From Latrodectus hesperus (lineage: Eukaryota > Arthropoda > Arachnida > Araneae > Theridiidae), in assembly GCA_037975125.1 (NCBI GenBank), contig CM075857.1:22980822-23044821 (forward strand): a stretch of 64,000 nucleotides of DNA, in the 5' to 3' direction. Each line of letters starts with the position of its first letter. The first letter of the stretch is position 1. Positions 23,101 through 36,240 of the stretch are shown here, one piece after another. The notes under the pieces are model-generated. The model saw only the letters and a program-made list of their open reading frames with translations, ran no database searches and was not told the origin of the DNA. The position numbers and the translations under genes are program-made.

Positions 23101-26100
23101 AAACTATATTTGATTGATTAATTTGGTATCTATAAAAAGTACGTTTCATCGCTAAGAAACATTTAATTGATGAACTTCGACAATCCCATTCTTTTGGCTG
23201 TTTTAAGTACCTTAATCTTCTTTTATCTCTCAAGTGATTTCAAGCACTTTCATCAAGGAATTTAAAATTATAAAAAGTCAAAAGGAATTTATTGGAGAAA
23301 TCAAGATTTGTTTTGTGCTCACTTAGTGCTACAGAAAACTGTTGCCATTTTGAAAATATCAACTATAGTTGATTATTTATCCTATCAGTGTCATTACTTA
23401 GTTCTCTTTTTGTAACTGTTTTTATTCAAAATTGTTTTGATTCCATCAAAAACTTTGGAAAATAATTTTGTAATTGCTGTATTATTATAAAAATTGGATG
23501 AATTTACAATTTTTAAATTTAATAACGAAATTAAATACGCACAAAATAAGTGAACATTCAAATAAGAAAAATTTACTCATGTGAATAATTGTTCTTTTCG
23601 TGCTCTGCTTTTCTTGTTCAAGGATGATTTTGATTCCGTTTCATTTAAAAGCAAACGGAAAAGCAAAAAACAGTACAGTAGTGGCACTTAAAAATTTTTA
23701 GATAGTTTTTGTAGCTACTAGCTTTTAAAGTTTGTGCTTCAATTACTTTACAATCAAATAATTATAGCGTAACTCTTTATCTATTAAATATTTATTTAAT
23801 AACTACTACATAATTACAATACTTTAAGAATTAAATTCGCACTATACTCTGTTGACATCCAGTGAAACATAATTTATTATATTTAACAATAAGACCAAAG
23901 TTTCAACACTTTCGAACACTCATAGAATGCAGTGAAAGATAAAGTTCCAAAAATGTTCTAACCGAATGGTACGTTAACCATTAAAATATCTATGAGTGAT
24001 AACGGATAATCCCATAACACAGATGAGATTTGTACAAATTGTTTTAAAACGTAAACGGTTTCTTAAATTCTGATTTAATCTTTAAAGTTTCCATAAAGTT
24101 ATTTATATTTATTTTTTAGAAATTCTTTCACGAAATGTTCTTCGAATAACACCACAAAGGCCTCAGAGCATTTATCCAATTTTTTAAGTGATTGAAATTT
24201 TATTCCCTTTTTCCCCTATTTATTCCCTATCCTATTTTTCCAAACAGAAATGAAATAAATAGAATAATATTATTAGTTTCGTTACTTCTATTGTTTTAAT
24301 TTTTATAAAGTGTGACACGGGTACTGATTAAAATCTTTTTATTTCACACAATTTAATTTAATAAACCACAGCTGTCAAAGTGTTCGTAAAACAAATTATG
24401 GAAGATTTTAATGAAACTTTTTGTTTTAATCCTACGCCCATCTTCTTTTCTACCATTAGTTGATGGGCAGCCCAATAAAGTGATGATGAAACATAAAAAG
24501 CATTAAAATAGAGTGCTTAGAATTGTCTTCTAGAAACTTTAAAACAATGGGACAGTGCATCTTTACGAAACTGTTTAAATTTCTAAGGCAATTTCAAAGC
24601 ATTCAATGATTTCTCAGGACTTGTGTTCAGATTGGAAAAAATTTTGAACAGATGTTGACCATTCATGAAAAAGTAGTAGAATTTAATATAGTTAGTACAG
24701 TTGAATTACTTCTACTGAATGTAGGGAAAATTCTATGTTAAGTAAAATAAATAGTAACGAGAGTTAATTTTTTGAATAGAATTAATAATAAATTGTTTTA
24801 CAACCAATAAATATTCATAGGAGCAAAAGTTATTTAAGCAAAAAATTTGGTTTTCAAAACATATAACTCCTCTCAATAAGACATATACTTCGCATACTAA
24901 CCTCAATCTTTCTTGCCTAGTCTCAATTGGCCATCATTGTCAAACAACTATCCACAAAGGATCACAGAATTTTAGATGAATCATTTTTAGTAGTTGAGAA
25001 GTAGCTGCAGTTAATATTTGGTAGAAGTATTATGCTATTCAAGAAATCAATTTCAAGAAGTCAATATTCTGATTTTTTGAAATCAATGTTCTGATTCAAG
25101 AAATCAAAATTCTGAATAAAAGATATTGAAATATCAAAAAACGTTTTTGCAATTGTAATTCTCTTTACTATCATATAATGTTATTCAAGACCAATCATCT
25201 TTGTTTAGTATCAAACATGTCTTCGTTACTCAATCGACTTGTCTAAAACCATCAATTGGAGACGAGTCGCTCTTTATACATTCATATGTCTGATGTAATT
25301 ATCATCGAATGATTTAAATTTTTTTAACCACAAATAATCGCATGATTACACTTATATAATATTAGAAAAACTTTATTCATAAATTTTTAATTATGGTATC
25401 TTTAAATGATTTTAAATTAGTGATTTCATTTTTACTATTGTTAAGGAATATAAAAATAAGAAAAAAAACGATTAAAATTCTTAAGTTAGGAAATTTTTAA
25501 ATAAAAAAAATCAATTAAAAACAGTTGATCGACATAAGTGTGCATATAAAACTGTTTTAAAGAATTTTAAGAAACCGAAGAATTAGATACTTTTACTTCG
25601 AGAAGAAGAAAACAACTGAGGATGAAAAATGCGACACAATTATTTATGCATTTTTTATACGTTCCAACAGATATTTTTAGATCCAAGAAAATTGAATGCA
25701 TACATAGATTTTTTTTACCACATATCTTTCATGTGCAATTCTATTCTCTTTGTTTCAGTATGCAAACGATTAATACAAATTCATCAAAGCCCTGTGTACA
25801 TTTCACAAGAAGAATGGAAACTAGTGTTTATTTTCAATTTTCCTGTAGAAAGTAAGTTGACAATTCGAGGGTCCAATGACGTCATATGCAAGTATCTAAT
25901 TGTTATTTTGTAACAGAACTATTTTTTTTTATCAAACTTCAGTGGATACAAGACTTTAATTGTAATCGAGTGGCAACACAAAAGCAACAAAGAAAAATAT
26001 CGAACGTCAGCTGTCATGAAGTGCTGTTAAAATATTAATTTCCCCAATTTAATGTAAATTATTGTTTTCTATCCTATAGGATAATTTTGTAGCTCTTCTT

Positions 26101-26261
26101 CTGTTGTGTCCTGTTTTTTTAAGAAATTATAATAAATAGTTTTCAAAAGAACTAGTCGGAGTTTATTTTATTCCATGGTTAAAATTTTGTTTTACACACA
26201 CACATATATATATATAACTGAAAAATCCGATTTCAGAATTAAAATACAAAATCCTAATAAT
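20170..26261. other. Long AT-rich region, no recognised gene
   Basis: Upstream of the ILP7 coding start, so a 5' UTR intron of that gene may occupy some of it. An ATG ORF at 21494-21712 (72 codons) and overlapping ORFs at 25622-25913 show no recognisable family. Small TA and CA runs lie at 21888-21903 and 26196-26216. No transposon signature was seen. Confidence 0.5.
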
Positions 26262-26271
26262 TACTGGGCAA

Positions 26272-26519
26272 AGATGCCGTATAATTCAGGATGCCAAACT
26301 CTGAATTTTTTTTGGCGATGAAGAAATTTTGCCAAGATGACGTATTGTGACGTGCGCAATGACTTAAATATTAGGGTTGCCAAATTACAATTTTCTGCAT
26401 AATTCTTATAGGTCTTCATATCTATGACGTAATAAAAACCAGGTTGCCAGATACATAAGAAAATCCACCAAGAAAAGCAACAAACTCAGAATTTGTCATT
26501 CTGGATTATAAGGCATCTG
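26272..26519. mobile_element. MITE-like element with about 38-bp imperfect inverted ends
   Basis: The left arm AGATGCCGTATAATTCAG... (26272-26311) is matched in reverse complement by the right arm ending ...CTGGATTATAAGGCATCT (26482-26519), with roughly 85% identity. The interior is non-coding. No clean target-site duplication was read, so the superfamily is unassigned. Confidence 0.55.
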
Positions 26520-26530
26520 TGACAACTACT

Positions 26531-27375
26531 GGTTCTATAATTTCAAGGATTTAAATACTGTGTCAGATACAGGCACATACATTGAATTTCATAATAAACT
26601 CCAACTAAAATCGAAGTTTTTAGGAAGCTATTCTTCATATATTTTCAAAATTATTTCTGGAAAAAATTGGTTTATTTAATGAGTTATTGAGGGCAAAATA
26701 TGTACATTGTTAGGTTGATTTATCAATGACATTATTCAACTACAGTCAATTTTGAATAATTCTCTGTTTGATATGTGTGCAATTCTTTAAACTTTAATTT
26801 TTAATTTAATTTCAATTTAATTTAATTCATTTTCAATATAAACTTTCATTCATTAAACATGAACTTTAACATGAACTTCCAAATTTAGTTACTTTGCATT
26901 CAATTCTTTTCATTTCAAATAAGCCACCTGAAATAATTTTTAAATGGTGTTAATTGGACTAAGATCACTATAAATATTAAAATTACAATTATCTGAAATT
27001 ATTTAAATTTTTCTGGTTTTTCTTGTAATCGCATAAAATTATTTAATAATATACAACCCAGTAATAAAAATATAACCACCATATTTGTCGTATTTTTAAT
27101 TTCGAAATATCACTAAAAACTTCCATTATGAAAAATGATAAGAACGCTCCAATTACTTCATTCCAAATTCAACTCATAAGAAAAATGGAAATTTAGAATT
27201 AATATAATTTCTATATTTACTACTCATAAATTGAATACATAAATTCTATATTCAATTAATTAAATATAATTTATGTATTGTTTTTAAATATTATAATTCT
27301 ATTGGACCGAAAAGGAAATTTGTGATTAGATAAGACCTGAACTTCCTCAGCACAAAAACGAACACAAACCAATGA
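26531..27375. other. AT-rich sequence, nothing recognised
   Basis: No coding, repeat or RNA signal was identified. Confidence 0.5.
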
Positions 27376-27612
27376 TTATTTATAAAATGCAAAATATGAT
27401 TCAGATGTTCGATTATTATATTCTCGGCAGGGAATCTGGATCACTCCGTTAGAATAAGAATATAATTTGTGAAGTAAGCGGGGAAAGTTGTATTTCGATC
27501 GAACGAGAGTAAGATTTCTTTCATTCACGAATTCAATATCATTGAATTCGTGATGCACATTTGAAATGTGCACAATGCATTTACTTCTAAAAATAGGCAA
27601 AAGGAAATTCAT
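27376..27612 (-). CDS. Unrecognised coding-like ORF/exon
   Basis: From ATG at 27612-27610 the minus strand is open for about 78 codons to TAA at 27376. Composition is balanced (ERNLTLVRSKYNFPRLLHKL, VIQIPCREYNNRTSES) and better than its AT-rich surroundings. CCTATTTTTAG at about 27598 could be a splice acceptor, making this a terminal exon. I do not recognise a family, and two perfect hairpins lie inside it. A transposon remnant is equally possible. Confidence 0.3.
   Translation of the reverse strand: MNFLLPIFRSKCIVHISNVHHEFNDIEFVNERNLTLVRSKYNFPRLLHKLYSYSNGVIQIPCREYNNRTSESYFAFYK
27526..27572. repeat. Two adjacent perfect hairpins
   Basis: CACGAATTCAAT (27526-27537) and ATTGAATTCGTG (27541-27552) form a 12-bp stem with a 3-base loop. 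TGCACATTT (27554-27562) and AAATGTGCA (27564-27572) form a 9-bp stem with a 1-base loop. Confidence 0.9.
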
Positions 27613-28087
27613 CAGCACGATATAGATTCAGTACATATTTATTTCCTTAATGTAAAAACGAAACTATTTTTGAGTATTTTCTTTATAATTATATAAATTT
27701 TTAGAATTATGAAATTATAAATTTCTAAATTTTCACTAAAAACAATTGCCATGGATTTATAATAATTATTTTTATTAATTAATTATTTAGGAAAATTTTA
27801 AAGTTAAACATAATGTTTTCACAAAATGAGGAGGAAAATTTTTGTTTTAATTTTATTGTAAGATATTTCAGCAATCGCACAATTTCATACATTATTATTT
27901 ATCATAAAGTATTCCATTAAAAAAGAGCATATGACGCTGAATCGTATGATTCAATTCCTTAGAGCTAATTAGTATTTATGATTAATGTAATGTATAATAT
28001 TGATTTGCATCGGTTGAAATTAGGATTAGCATTTATTTATTAAGACAATTTGCATATAAAACTTTTAATGTTTAAATTTTTCTATAT
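27613..28087. other. AT-rich sequence, nothing recognised
   Basis: No identifiable feature. Confidence 0.5.
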
Positions 28088-28218
<131 letters not shown>

Positions 28219-28479
28219 TTTATTTTCGTGAGTATTTCAAAAAGACGCAGTTTATAACTCGATATAAAGAAAAATTTTCAGTTTGATTGTTAGATAATGA
28301 AAGTTTTAATGGAAATCGTACATAGCTGTTACTTATAGTAAAATATTCTTTTGAAAATTGGATTGATATAGTCTTTATTTTCATACATTGATTAATTTGT
28401 ATTGATTAAAATATTGATAAGTATTTATATTTGAGAACAATTTGATACTGATTTTCAACGCACGCGCGCGGTTATACAT

Positions 28480-28651
<172 letters not shown>

Positions 28652-29324
28652 TTGCCTTATTTTAATTTCAATCCTTATACGTATTATTAATTTATTGTTA
28701 AGAAAATTAGTTTTGAAAATCGAATATTGTTAATTAGTAATAGATAAACGATATAACAAAAATTTGTATAAATCACAAATTTTCTTTAAGGCAACTCGAA
28801 TTCTGAGAAACATATTTGAATCCTATAAATCTCTCAAATATTTCAAAAAGTAAAGAAATAAGAATAACATTTTTTAGTCAGGAACACTTGGTTTTAAAAA
28901 TTTGCAACGTATCAAAATATATATTTACAACATGCAAAATCTCATAAGCATGTCTCATAAATCTCAATTGAACTCTGAAATGAACATTAAAGAAAAAATA
29001 CAAAAATGTAGTTTTTTAAAAAACAAATACTGCGTAAAATTATAAATATTTTAGATGCAAAAAAATCAGGACAATTTCAAGAGCCATTTTTGAAACATTT
29101 CAAGAACATTTATGCATTGATTCTTGATATCTTGATTTTTTTCGGACATTTTAAATATAAACATTGCAGACGATGCATGTTTTCATTTTATGAGAAAACT
29201 ATATTCATATTTTCTAACTGACTCATTTCATATGACGTCAAAGTAACATGTCGAGTACTCTTGGTGATTCTTTTGTCTGCTGATGGTTCCGCCGCTCAAC
29301 TATTTTAAATATGATTCTTATAGG
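28652..29324. other. AT-rich sequence, nothing recognised
   Basis: No identifiable feature before the mariner relic. A recognisable 3' mariner terminal repeat is absent here. Confidence 0.5.
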
Positions 29325-29384
29325 TTACAGTCAATTTACGTCATTTTCATTGTTCATGATAAAAATTTCCTTGATGCTAATTTC

Positions 29385-30539
29385 TTAAATTATATATTGG
29401 CCGTTATGGTCCAACAACTTTTGCCATCTTTCTGGTACTAACATAATTCCACACTCATAAAATTTTTGGTCTTTGCTGGCAAAAAACTGATCAAGGTGGT
29501 TTTTGACCTCCTCATTTGAGGTGAAGGTTTTACCGTCTAAAAATTTTGGAGTGACCGGAACAAATAATAATCCGATGGTGCCAGGTCTGGAGAATATGGT
29601 GGGTGTGGAATTGTATCCCATTTTGGCGAGTGACCAAACTTGTGTGAGGTCTCGCGTTGTCTTGGTGAAACACTACAGCTTTCCTGTTAATTAATTCTGG
29701 CCTTTTCTGTTGAAGTGCATCATTCAGTTTGTCCAGCTGATGACAGTACACTTCCGAATATATCGTTGTGTTATCCGGTAAAAGCTCAAAAAAACTATTC
29801 CTTTAAAATCCCACCAAACAGGCAGCATCACCTTTTTTGGTGAATATCGGCTTTGAAAATGGTTTGAGCTGGTTCATAATTTTTGTTCCATGACCTCTTG
29901 CGTTTGACGTTGTTGTATACAACCCATTTTTCGTCCCCAGTGATGATGTGCTTCAAAAACGGATCATTTTCATGACGTTTGAGAAGCGAATCGCAGACGT
30001 CAATGCGGCGACACAGATTTCTCTCTGTGAGAACATGGGGAACCCATACATCGCGGTTCGAGGATAATCCCAGGCTTTTCAAGTGGTCATAAACTGTTGT
30101 TATTCGCCGGTTCGCATCAACTAATGCCTTTATCGCGTCATTATCAGCTTCAACCGGCCTTCCCGAACGTGGTGCATCTTCGACATCAAAATTGCCGGAT
30201 CGAAATTTAGCGAACCAGTTCTGGCAGTGGCGTACTGTCAACACACCTTCTCCATACACATCGGTCAATTTCTTTCTGGCTTGAACAGCATTTTTACCCT
30301 TTCTGTAGTAAAACAGTAAGATATGTCGAAAAATGCTGCTTATCGCTCTCCATATTTAAAAGGGCACCAACCAAAAACTACTGCGTAGAATTAATTGGAA
30401 TTTTTCACACACAAGCCTTGCTATCTGAGCTCTCAAAGCATATAATAATTATACGGCTTAAGTGTGAAGTTGGTGGCAAAAAATGCAATTAAATCCTCTG
30501 TCGGGAATAACACGAAATTACTTTCCGAGAACAACCCAA
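29385..30539 (-). mobile_element. Mariner transposon, dead copy with one terminal repeat
   Basis: The 5' inverted end, read on the minus strand, is TTGGGTTGTTCTCGGAAAGT starting at 30539, next to a TA target (30540-30541). The transposase is recognisable throughout. The helix-turn-helix region is RHILLFYYRKGKNAVQARKK, then GVLTVRHCQNWFAKF. The first catalytic Asp is in TGDEKW, the second in HQDNARPHTS, and the third in PPYSPDLAPSD. The C terminus is NHLDQFFASKDQKFYE...NGQYII. The frame is broken by a one-base insertion in a T-run near 30332, a one-base loss near 29832, further shifts, and a small deletion before the third Asp. The 3' terminal repeat is missing. Confidence 0.93.
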
Positions 30540-30541
30540 TA

Positions 30542-31199
30542 CTTTAATCATTTAAAAATATGAATTCAGGCTCAACATTTCATGTGAAACATTGCATTAT
30601 GCATGTTTTTGAATAAAACGTGTTTCAAAAATTTGAAATGAAAAATAGAAACTCCTTTATATGATGCTTATATATACGATTTATTACATCCTTCAAATAT
30701 CACCATTAAAACTTGAAAAAATAGGCATTAAACTCGTGTGAGCATAAAAACATGATTATAAGTTGATTCAGAAAAAAAATATTATTAAATATGTATGTGT
30801 GCGGTTTAATACTACAAGTAAAACTAATTAGTTTTCTAAAACATTTTATTCGAAAATTGTTTTTAATACATTAGAGGGAATTTAAGATAAAAATTCACTG
30901 ATTGGTTGACACCACATGCATCACGCATACGTCATAAATACTCCTTAAAATCCCACGTTATTATTGTTAAAATCTTTGTTTCCATTTTAAAATGAATCCG
31001 CATTAACCGTATATATCCTTTTAATTAGTTAAGAAATTTTGAATAAAAAATATATACTAGCTAAATCGAGACAATATTTTTTAAAGTGATTCAATTCAAA
31101 ATGCTATCTTTTTGAAGAATATGATGTGCATTAAATTATAAGATTAAATTAAATATTTGATGACATTGATGAATACGCATTTGTTTGGATAAAATTTTG
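30542..31199. other. AT-rich sequence, nothing recognised
   Basis: No identifiable feature. Confidence 0.5.
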
Positions 31200-31460
31200 T
31201 AATGGCTGCTTTAGCCTAGTAAAAAGGTGTTGTTCTCAAGACCGGGAGGTAGTGTATTCAATACCTGTCTCACCTGAAAGTATAATCGTTCTGAGATTAA
31301 CAAAGGATGTTAAATGTACTTTAGGATACAATTTCTTTCTGCTACAATGGAAAGATAATTGGTGGCTCAAATGTCGACCTTGTCATTCGGCTATGGTTCA
31401 AAACTACCAGATGGCAACAATGTCAAAAGGTAAAAATAGGTGATTTGACAATTATCGCAA
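31200..31460 (+). mobile_element. Possible degenerate tRNA-derived SINE
   Basis: The head TTTAGCCTAGT (31210s) resembles a Pol III A box, and GTATTCAATACC (about 31254) resembles a B box at the right spacing. The body is more GC-rich than its surroundings. No second copy was found in the window, so this is tentative. Confidence 0.35.
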
Positions 31461-31539
31461 TAAATTCAAATACGAACTTTTTTTTGGAAAAATATATTAT
31501 GTAAAAATATATTATAAGTCACTATTAATGTGAACACGT

Positions 31540-31622
31540 CCCCAGTCTAGGGAGCTCCAGTCACTCAACGAAGGAGAATGTGGTCAACCTCCCAATCACT
31601 GCCAGCGACAAATGATGCTTCA
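31540..31622 (-). repeat. Repeat D copy 2
   Basis: The reverse complement contains GTGAAGCATCATTTGTCGC, GGGAGGTTGACC and GGGGACGTG, matching in order the plus-strand copy at 59796-59895. Confidence 0.65.
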
Positions 31623-31688
31623 CTTTGCTGATTCTAAAGTGAAATGGCGTGAAGCTACTGAGCCGATTGAACTCGACTTGGTCTACAC

Positions 31689-32294
31689 CATAGGTTCCCA
31701 TAGTGGTCCAGGTGGACCCCCAGAGGTCCATAGGAGACCACACAGGGGTCCACGTAGAGGTGAAAAGAAAACAGATGTTCACAAGTTGTAAGTGGGGATC
31801 CACGAAAAATTATCTGGTTTTCATAGTAAAGAGCAAAAATTTTGGCTTGGATTTACCTATCAACGTAGGCAGGTAGCATCCTTCACTAGGTAGGTACTCA
31901 AAAATATTCGAGATTCACCTCAAACACAGAACTGAATAGAACAATAGATAATAGTGCAAGTGTACACCACATGTCGAGTGCCCGTGCGCCGTCTCATTAA
32001 AAGTATGACTATCTTTTATTATTGATTTACATTTCAGAGTTCATTGTTGATTGTTTGTCAATTGTTGATTATTCGTAATAATAAATGGTTATAATTTTGT
32101 ATAACCACAAGAATTATTTTAATAAATAGAACTCAAGAAAATGTGCTGGTTTTTTTTTCTTAACACCTCCAATTTAGGGTGATATTTTTTAAGAGTTTTG
32201 GGAATACAGTAGAAATGCAGCAGCAGGGGGTCTACCGAAAACAGTAAGATTTTGAAAGTGGTCCACGAGAAAAAGAAGTTTGGGAACCCCCATG
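31689..32294. mobile_element. Non-autonomous hAT element with 8-bp TSD
   Basis: The left end CATAGGTTCCCATAGTGG and the right end (reverse complement CATGGGGGTTCCCAAACTT) form the typical hAT inverted terminus. Flanks are GTCTACAC (31681-31688) and GTTTACAC (32295-32302), a 7/8 target duplication. The left interior contains degenerate GGTCCAC-type short repeats. No transposase was recognised. Confidence 0.75.
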
Positions 32295-32389
32295 GTTTAC
32301 ACAGTGAACTTAATAATACTTTAAAGTAAAAATTTAAGTTTATTATCTGTGTACTCAGATTATATACTTAAAAATATATTTCAGCAGTC

Positions 32390-33250
32390 ATCGTTCAGAT
32401 AAAGTTATGCACACAAAATTAAAGTGAAACTGCTTATAGACTTTAATTCTATAACACTGATATAATATTATTTAATATATGATTTACGTTATTTTATGTA
32501 ATTTACATTTCACTATTTAACATTCGATATACAAATTTATTGTCAGTGGATTGTTCAGGAATATTCCAGAAGTTTTTATAATAATATTGTGCAAGATAAA
32601 ATAAACTAAAATGAAATAATTTATTTTTTACTAAATTAATTACTTTCATATCCGTTAAAGTGATACTACATTATTTAACATGATTTACATTGTTTAATAT
32701 TTAATGAACATATTTAACATTAATGGATTCTAGATTACTTAGGAATATATATGTAAATTTATCTCACACACATATTAGGATACAGTTATGTAAAATATCA
32801 TAAAGTAAAGTAAAACGAATTATTTTCATTAGTTTTAATTGAATAAAAGTCTATAACATTGATATTGTATTATTTAACACTGGTTAACATAAGAAAACAT
32901 AATTTTGTATATTTTGTATACACATTATTGGGTATTTGATTAATAAATTTACTATCAGAATATTCTAGATTACTTAGGAATATCTCCTCCATCTTTATTT
33001 AAATGTGTATATTTATATATAACACAGGATTTACTCTAACTCTAATTTTTAACTGCTTTAATCAAGCTTAAGTGCTTAACATCTATAGTATGTTATTTAA
33101 AATATTCGCCAATTAAATTATTAACTATTTTGCAATTAAATGCTTATGCAAAAATTATGGGAATATCTAATCTTTAAATATATATTTCCATTTATAATCA
33201 GCATAATTTTTAAAATATATATATTTGTTAACATATTTTATATTGTTATA
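32390..33250. repeat. Degenerate tandem repeat, about 200-bp period
   Basis: Related words recur at about 200-base spacing: TATTATTTAA at about 32466, 32669 and 32866, and 'TAGATTACTTAGGAATAT' at about 32732 and 32970. Three to four very diverged copies. Confidence 0.5.
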
Positions 33251-33565
33251 TATATTTATTGAAACTGAACTTTAATATATTATGCGTAAAATTTATTACT
33301 TTGAAGATTTTTACAGTAGCGGTAACATCCTGGTTATTAAATTTCTTTCTGTAATTCAGAGGGATAACGATAGTATATTTCCATGCAGAAATTACTTTTA
33401 AGTGTGATTTTCGTAGCTTAAGAGCTTCAAACTATTTATAATTTCAACATTTATGTTTGAATTTTACAATCATATATTACAGAGATAATGAAATTTTACC
33501 TAATCGGATCCATTTAATCTTATCTGATCGTTTGTTTTATTTGAAAATCTTATTTGTATGTTAGA

Positions 33566-33920
33566 TAGAAAGTATGATAACATTGATTAAAAGTAAATTT
33601 GTTTTCAAATTTAGTTAAAACGGAAAGTATTATATTTAGTGAATGTAGATTATGCAGAGTGTATATTTTTCATACGAATATATAGATATATGTATACATT
33701 TGTATATAAATAATACAAATGTAATAGTTTATAAGGTTATCAACAGGAAAAGTATAATAATACTGATTAAAAGTAAAAGTGGATTTATGTTCAAATTTAG
33801 TTCAGATCAAAAGTATTATATTTAACGAATGTAGATTATGCAGAATGTATTTATATCATACATATATATTGTATACATCTGTATATAGATATAGAAATAT
33901 ATAGTTTGTAAGGTATACAT
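33566..33920. repeat. Diverged tandem duplication, about 183-bp period
   Basis: 'GATTAAAAGTAAA' plus 'GAATGTAGATTATGCAGA' occur in the same order in copies starting near 33578 and 33762. Confidence 0.7.
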
Positions 33921-33966
33921 TATACAAATTATATGCTATATTTTTATGATCTTAACTTTATTTATC

Positions 33967-34122
33967 TTTTCATTATGAAAATTTTATAATAATTTATAAA
34001 AACAAAATACATATGTGTATATTTGTTAGGAAAATTTCATTATGAATGATGATTTCATTATATTTCATTATGAAAATTTTATAATAACCTATAAAAACAA
34101 AATACATATGTGTATATTTGTA
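33967..34122. repeat. Direct repeat, 95-bp spacing
   Basis: A segment of about 56 bases (CATTATGAAAATTTTATAAT... ending TGTGTATATTTGT) occurs at 33971 and 34066 with few differences. Confidence 0.8.
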
Positions 34123-34486
<364 letters not shown>

Positions 34487-34679
34487 GATTTCCTATTATG
34501 CATAGTAGTTCATTTTTCAATGTATTTCGTATTTAAAAATTATCAGTTTTGATTTCATGAAGGATATTAATACATTTGATTCAAAAGAAAATTTTAAAAT
34601 CAATTAACTTAAAAAAATATCTAAAATCATGAAGGAGATAAAAAAATTTTGAGGATTATATTCCATACTTAAATTATAT

Positions 34680-35050
34680 TTGTGTTATACAATATGACAT
34701 TTTTATTATATTTACTAAAATGTAGTATTGAAACTAATTAAATGGATAATTTTTGAAGTATTGAAGCATCTGGATTAAAAAAGAAGTAGCATCATAACTA
34801 CGAAAATAAAGTTATCAATTAAGGTTTTTAAGAACTCATATAAAATTAAGATATTTTCTGCAACACATATGTTATGATAAAAATATTTTTTATTAGTGTT
34901 ATATTTACTAAAATTTAATATTGAAACTACTTAAATTGATATTTAAAATATTACGTATTTAAGATCTGGATATTATAAAAAATGTAGCATCATTAGTAAC
35001 CAAAAGAAAGTTATCAATTAAAGCTTTTAAAATTTTTTACCAATTTAAAG
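34680..35050. repeat. Diverged tandem duplication, about 195-bp period
   Basis: ATATTTACTAAAAT plus 'TAGTATTGAAACTA', then 'GTAGCATCAT' and AAAGTTATCAATTAA, recur in order in copies starting near 34707 and 34902. Confidence 0.7.
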
Positions 35051-35259
35051 AATTTTCTTTTAACGCGTGTTATAAAAATTTCTTGATTTAGGAATGTACT
35101 TTCAATCTAAATATGGTCAATATTTTATGATATAAGCAAAATATTATCCAAATCATATATGAAAACATCGTTAACAACATTTAAATTTATAAAAAAAAAA
35201 CATTGGATTTTTTGTCTGAAAAACTGGAGACATTAAAACTGAATGAAAAGTAGAAAGGG

Positions 35260-35510
35260 CGGGAGGAAAAGCCTTACCTGTGCGGTGTCTGAAGCCTAGG
35301 TGTGCTGGATGGGGCGCTCATGCCAAGAGGAATAGTCAAGCATCCCCCACGTTTTAAAAGCCCCTGCTTTTACTAAACAAGGGCGGAGGTGCGCAGTTTC
35401 TCCACCTATCAGAAGGCTCTTTTCCAGGGGGTTGAGATTGCGCCCACTTGTCTGTGGCTCACTGACACCAGTTCACTGTACCCGCCTTCCTACGGTGAGC
35501 TTATGTTAAG
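35260..35510 (-). other. GC-rich island: possible promoter and first exon
   Basis: A sharp GC-rich block in AT-rich DNA, with GGGCGG-type boxes. Minus strand: TTTTAAAACG, then ATG AGC GCC (MSAPSSTPRLQTPH) ends at a near-perfect donor CACAG|GTAAGG (exon end about 35280). Plus strand: CTACG|GTGAGC near 35492 is another donor-like site. A first exon of an unidentified transcript is plausible. It could be the missing 5' UTR exon of ILP7 15 kb downstream on the same strand, but nothing proves this. No repeat copy was seen elsewhere in the window. Confidence 0.4.
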
Positions 35511-36228
35511 AAGAAAAATAAAAACTAACAGTAATAAATTTACCATTTTCCTATTTATAGACATCATGACTGAATATCATCAATGACATGATATTTTAAC
35601 GGTGGGCAGCAAACTATTAACTTGGGATTAAAGTGTTGTCAGCAAATCTTTTGAAACCAAAATCAACAGTATCCAGAATACAAACATGCTTACGTTATAA
35701 AAATTTTCACTTTTTTTAGTCGTTGCTAATTTTAAAATGTAACTGTAATGCTAATTTGGTATTTTTATCCAATGTATAGAGAGTGATTTATTATGTAATG
35801 TTAATTCATTAAAAATCATTATAAAAATTACAGAAACCAATTCTTGAATTGCTCTTTGTTTTGTAAGGTTAATAAATGAGAAAAAATAGTTTTCAAAGTA
35901 TATTTATGAATACTTTAGAAAATAACATATCTATTCAGAGTGGAATGAGCTTCGAATTTCTATTAATTTTGATTTTACTTTTGCTGACTTAAGAATTTTA
36001 TATGGTATTTTTTTTTTTAATTTTATCTTTATAGTTGTTATTTTCGCCATTCTTGCAAACTTTACGACAAAATTGATTTAATCTTCACATTTCCCAATGC
36101 TATGTAATATTGTTGTATTATTTTTTTAAAATATATATTTTATCCCTAATAATTTGAAAAACACAGAAACTTGTACTAATCATCGAATTAAGTTGTAAAA
36201 CACTTCGGGTCGGGAATATGTGTTTTTA
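35511..36228. other. AT-rich sequence, nothing recognised
   Basis: No identifiable feature. Confidence 0.5.
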
Positions 36229-36240
36229 AAGTGTTCATTT

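Noticed and set aside
35270..35300. U1 snRNA-like 5' end (CTTACCTG on the plus strand)
   Set aside because: Only the splice-donor complement matches; the downstream sequence does not fit U1, so a minus-strand donor explains it better.
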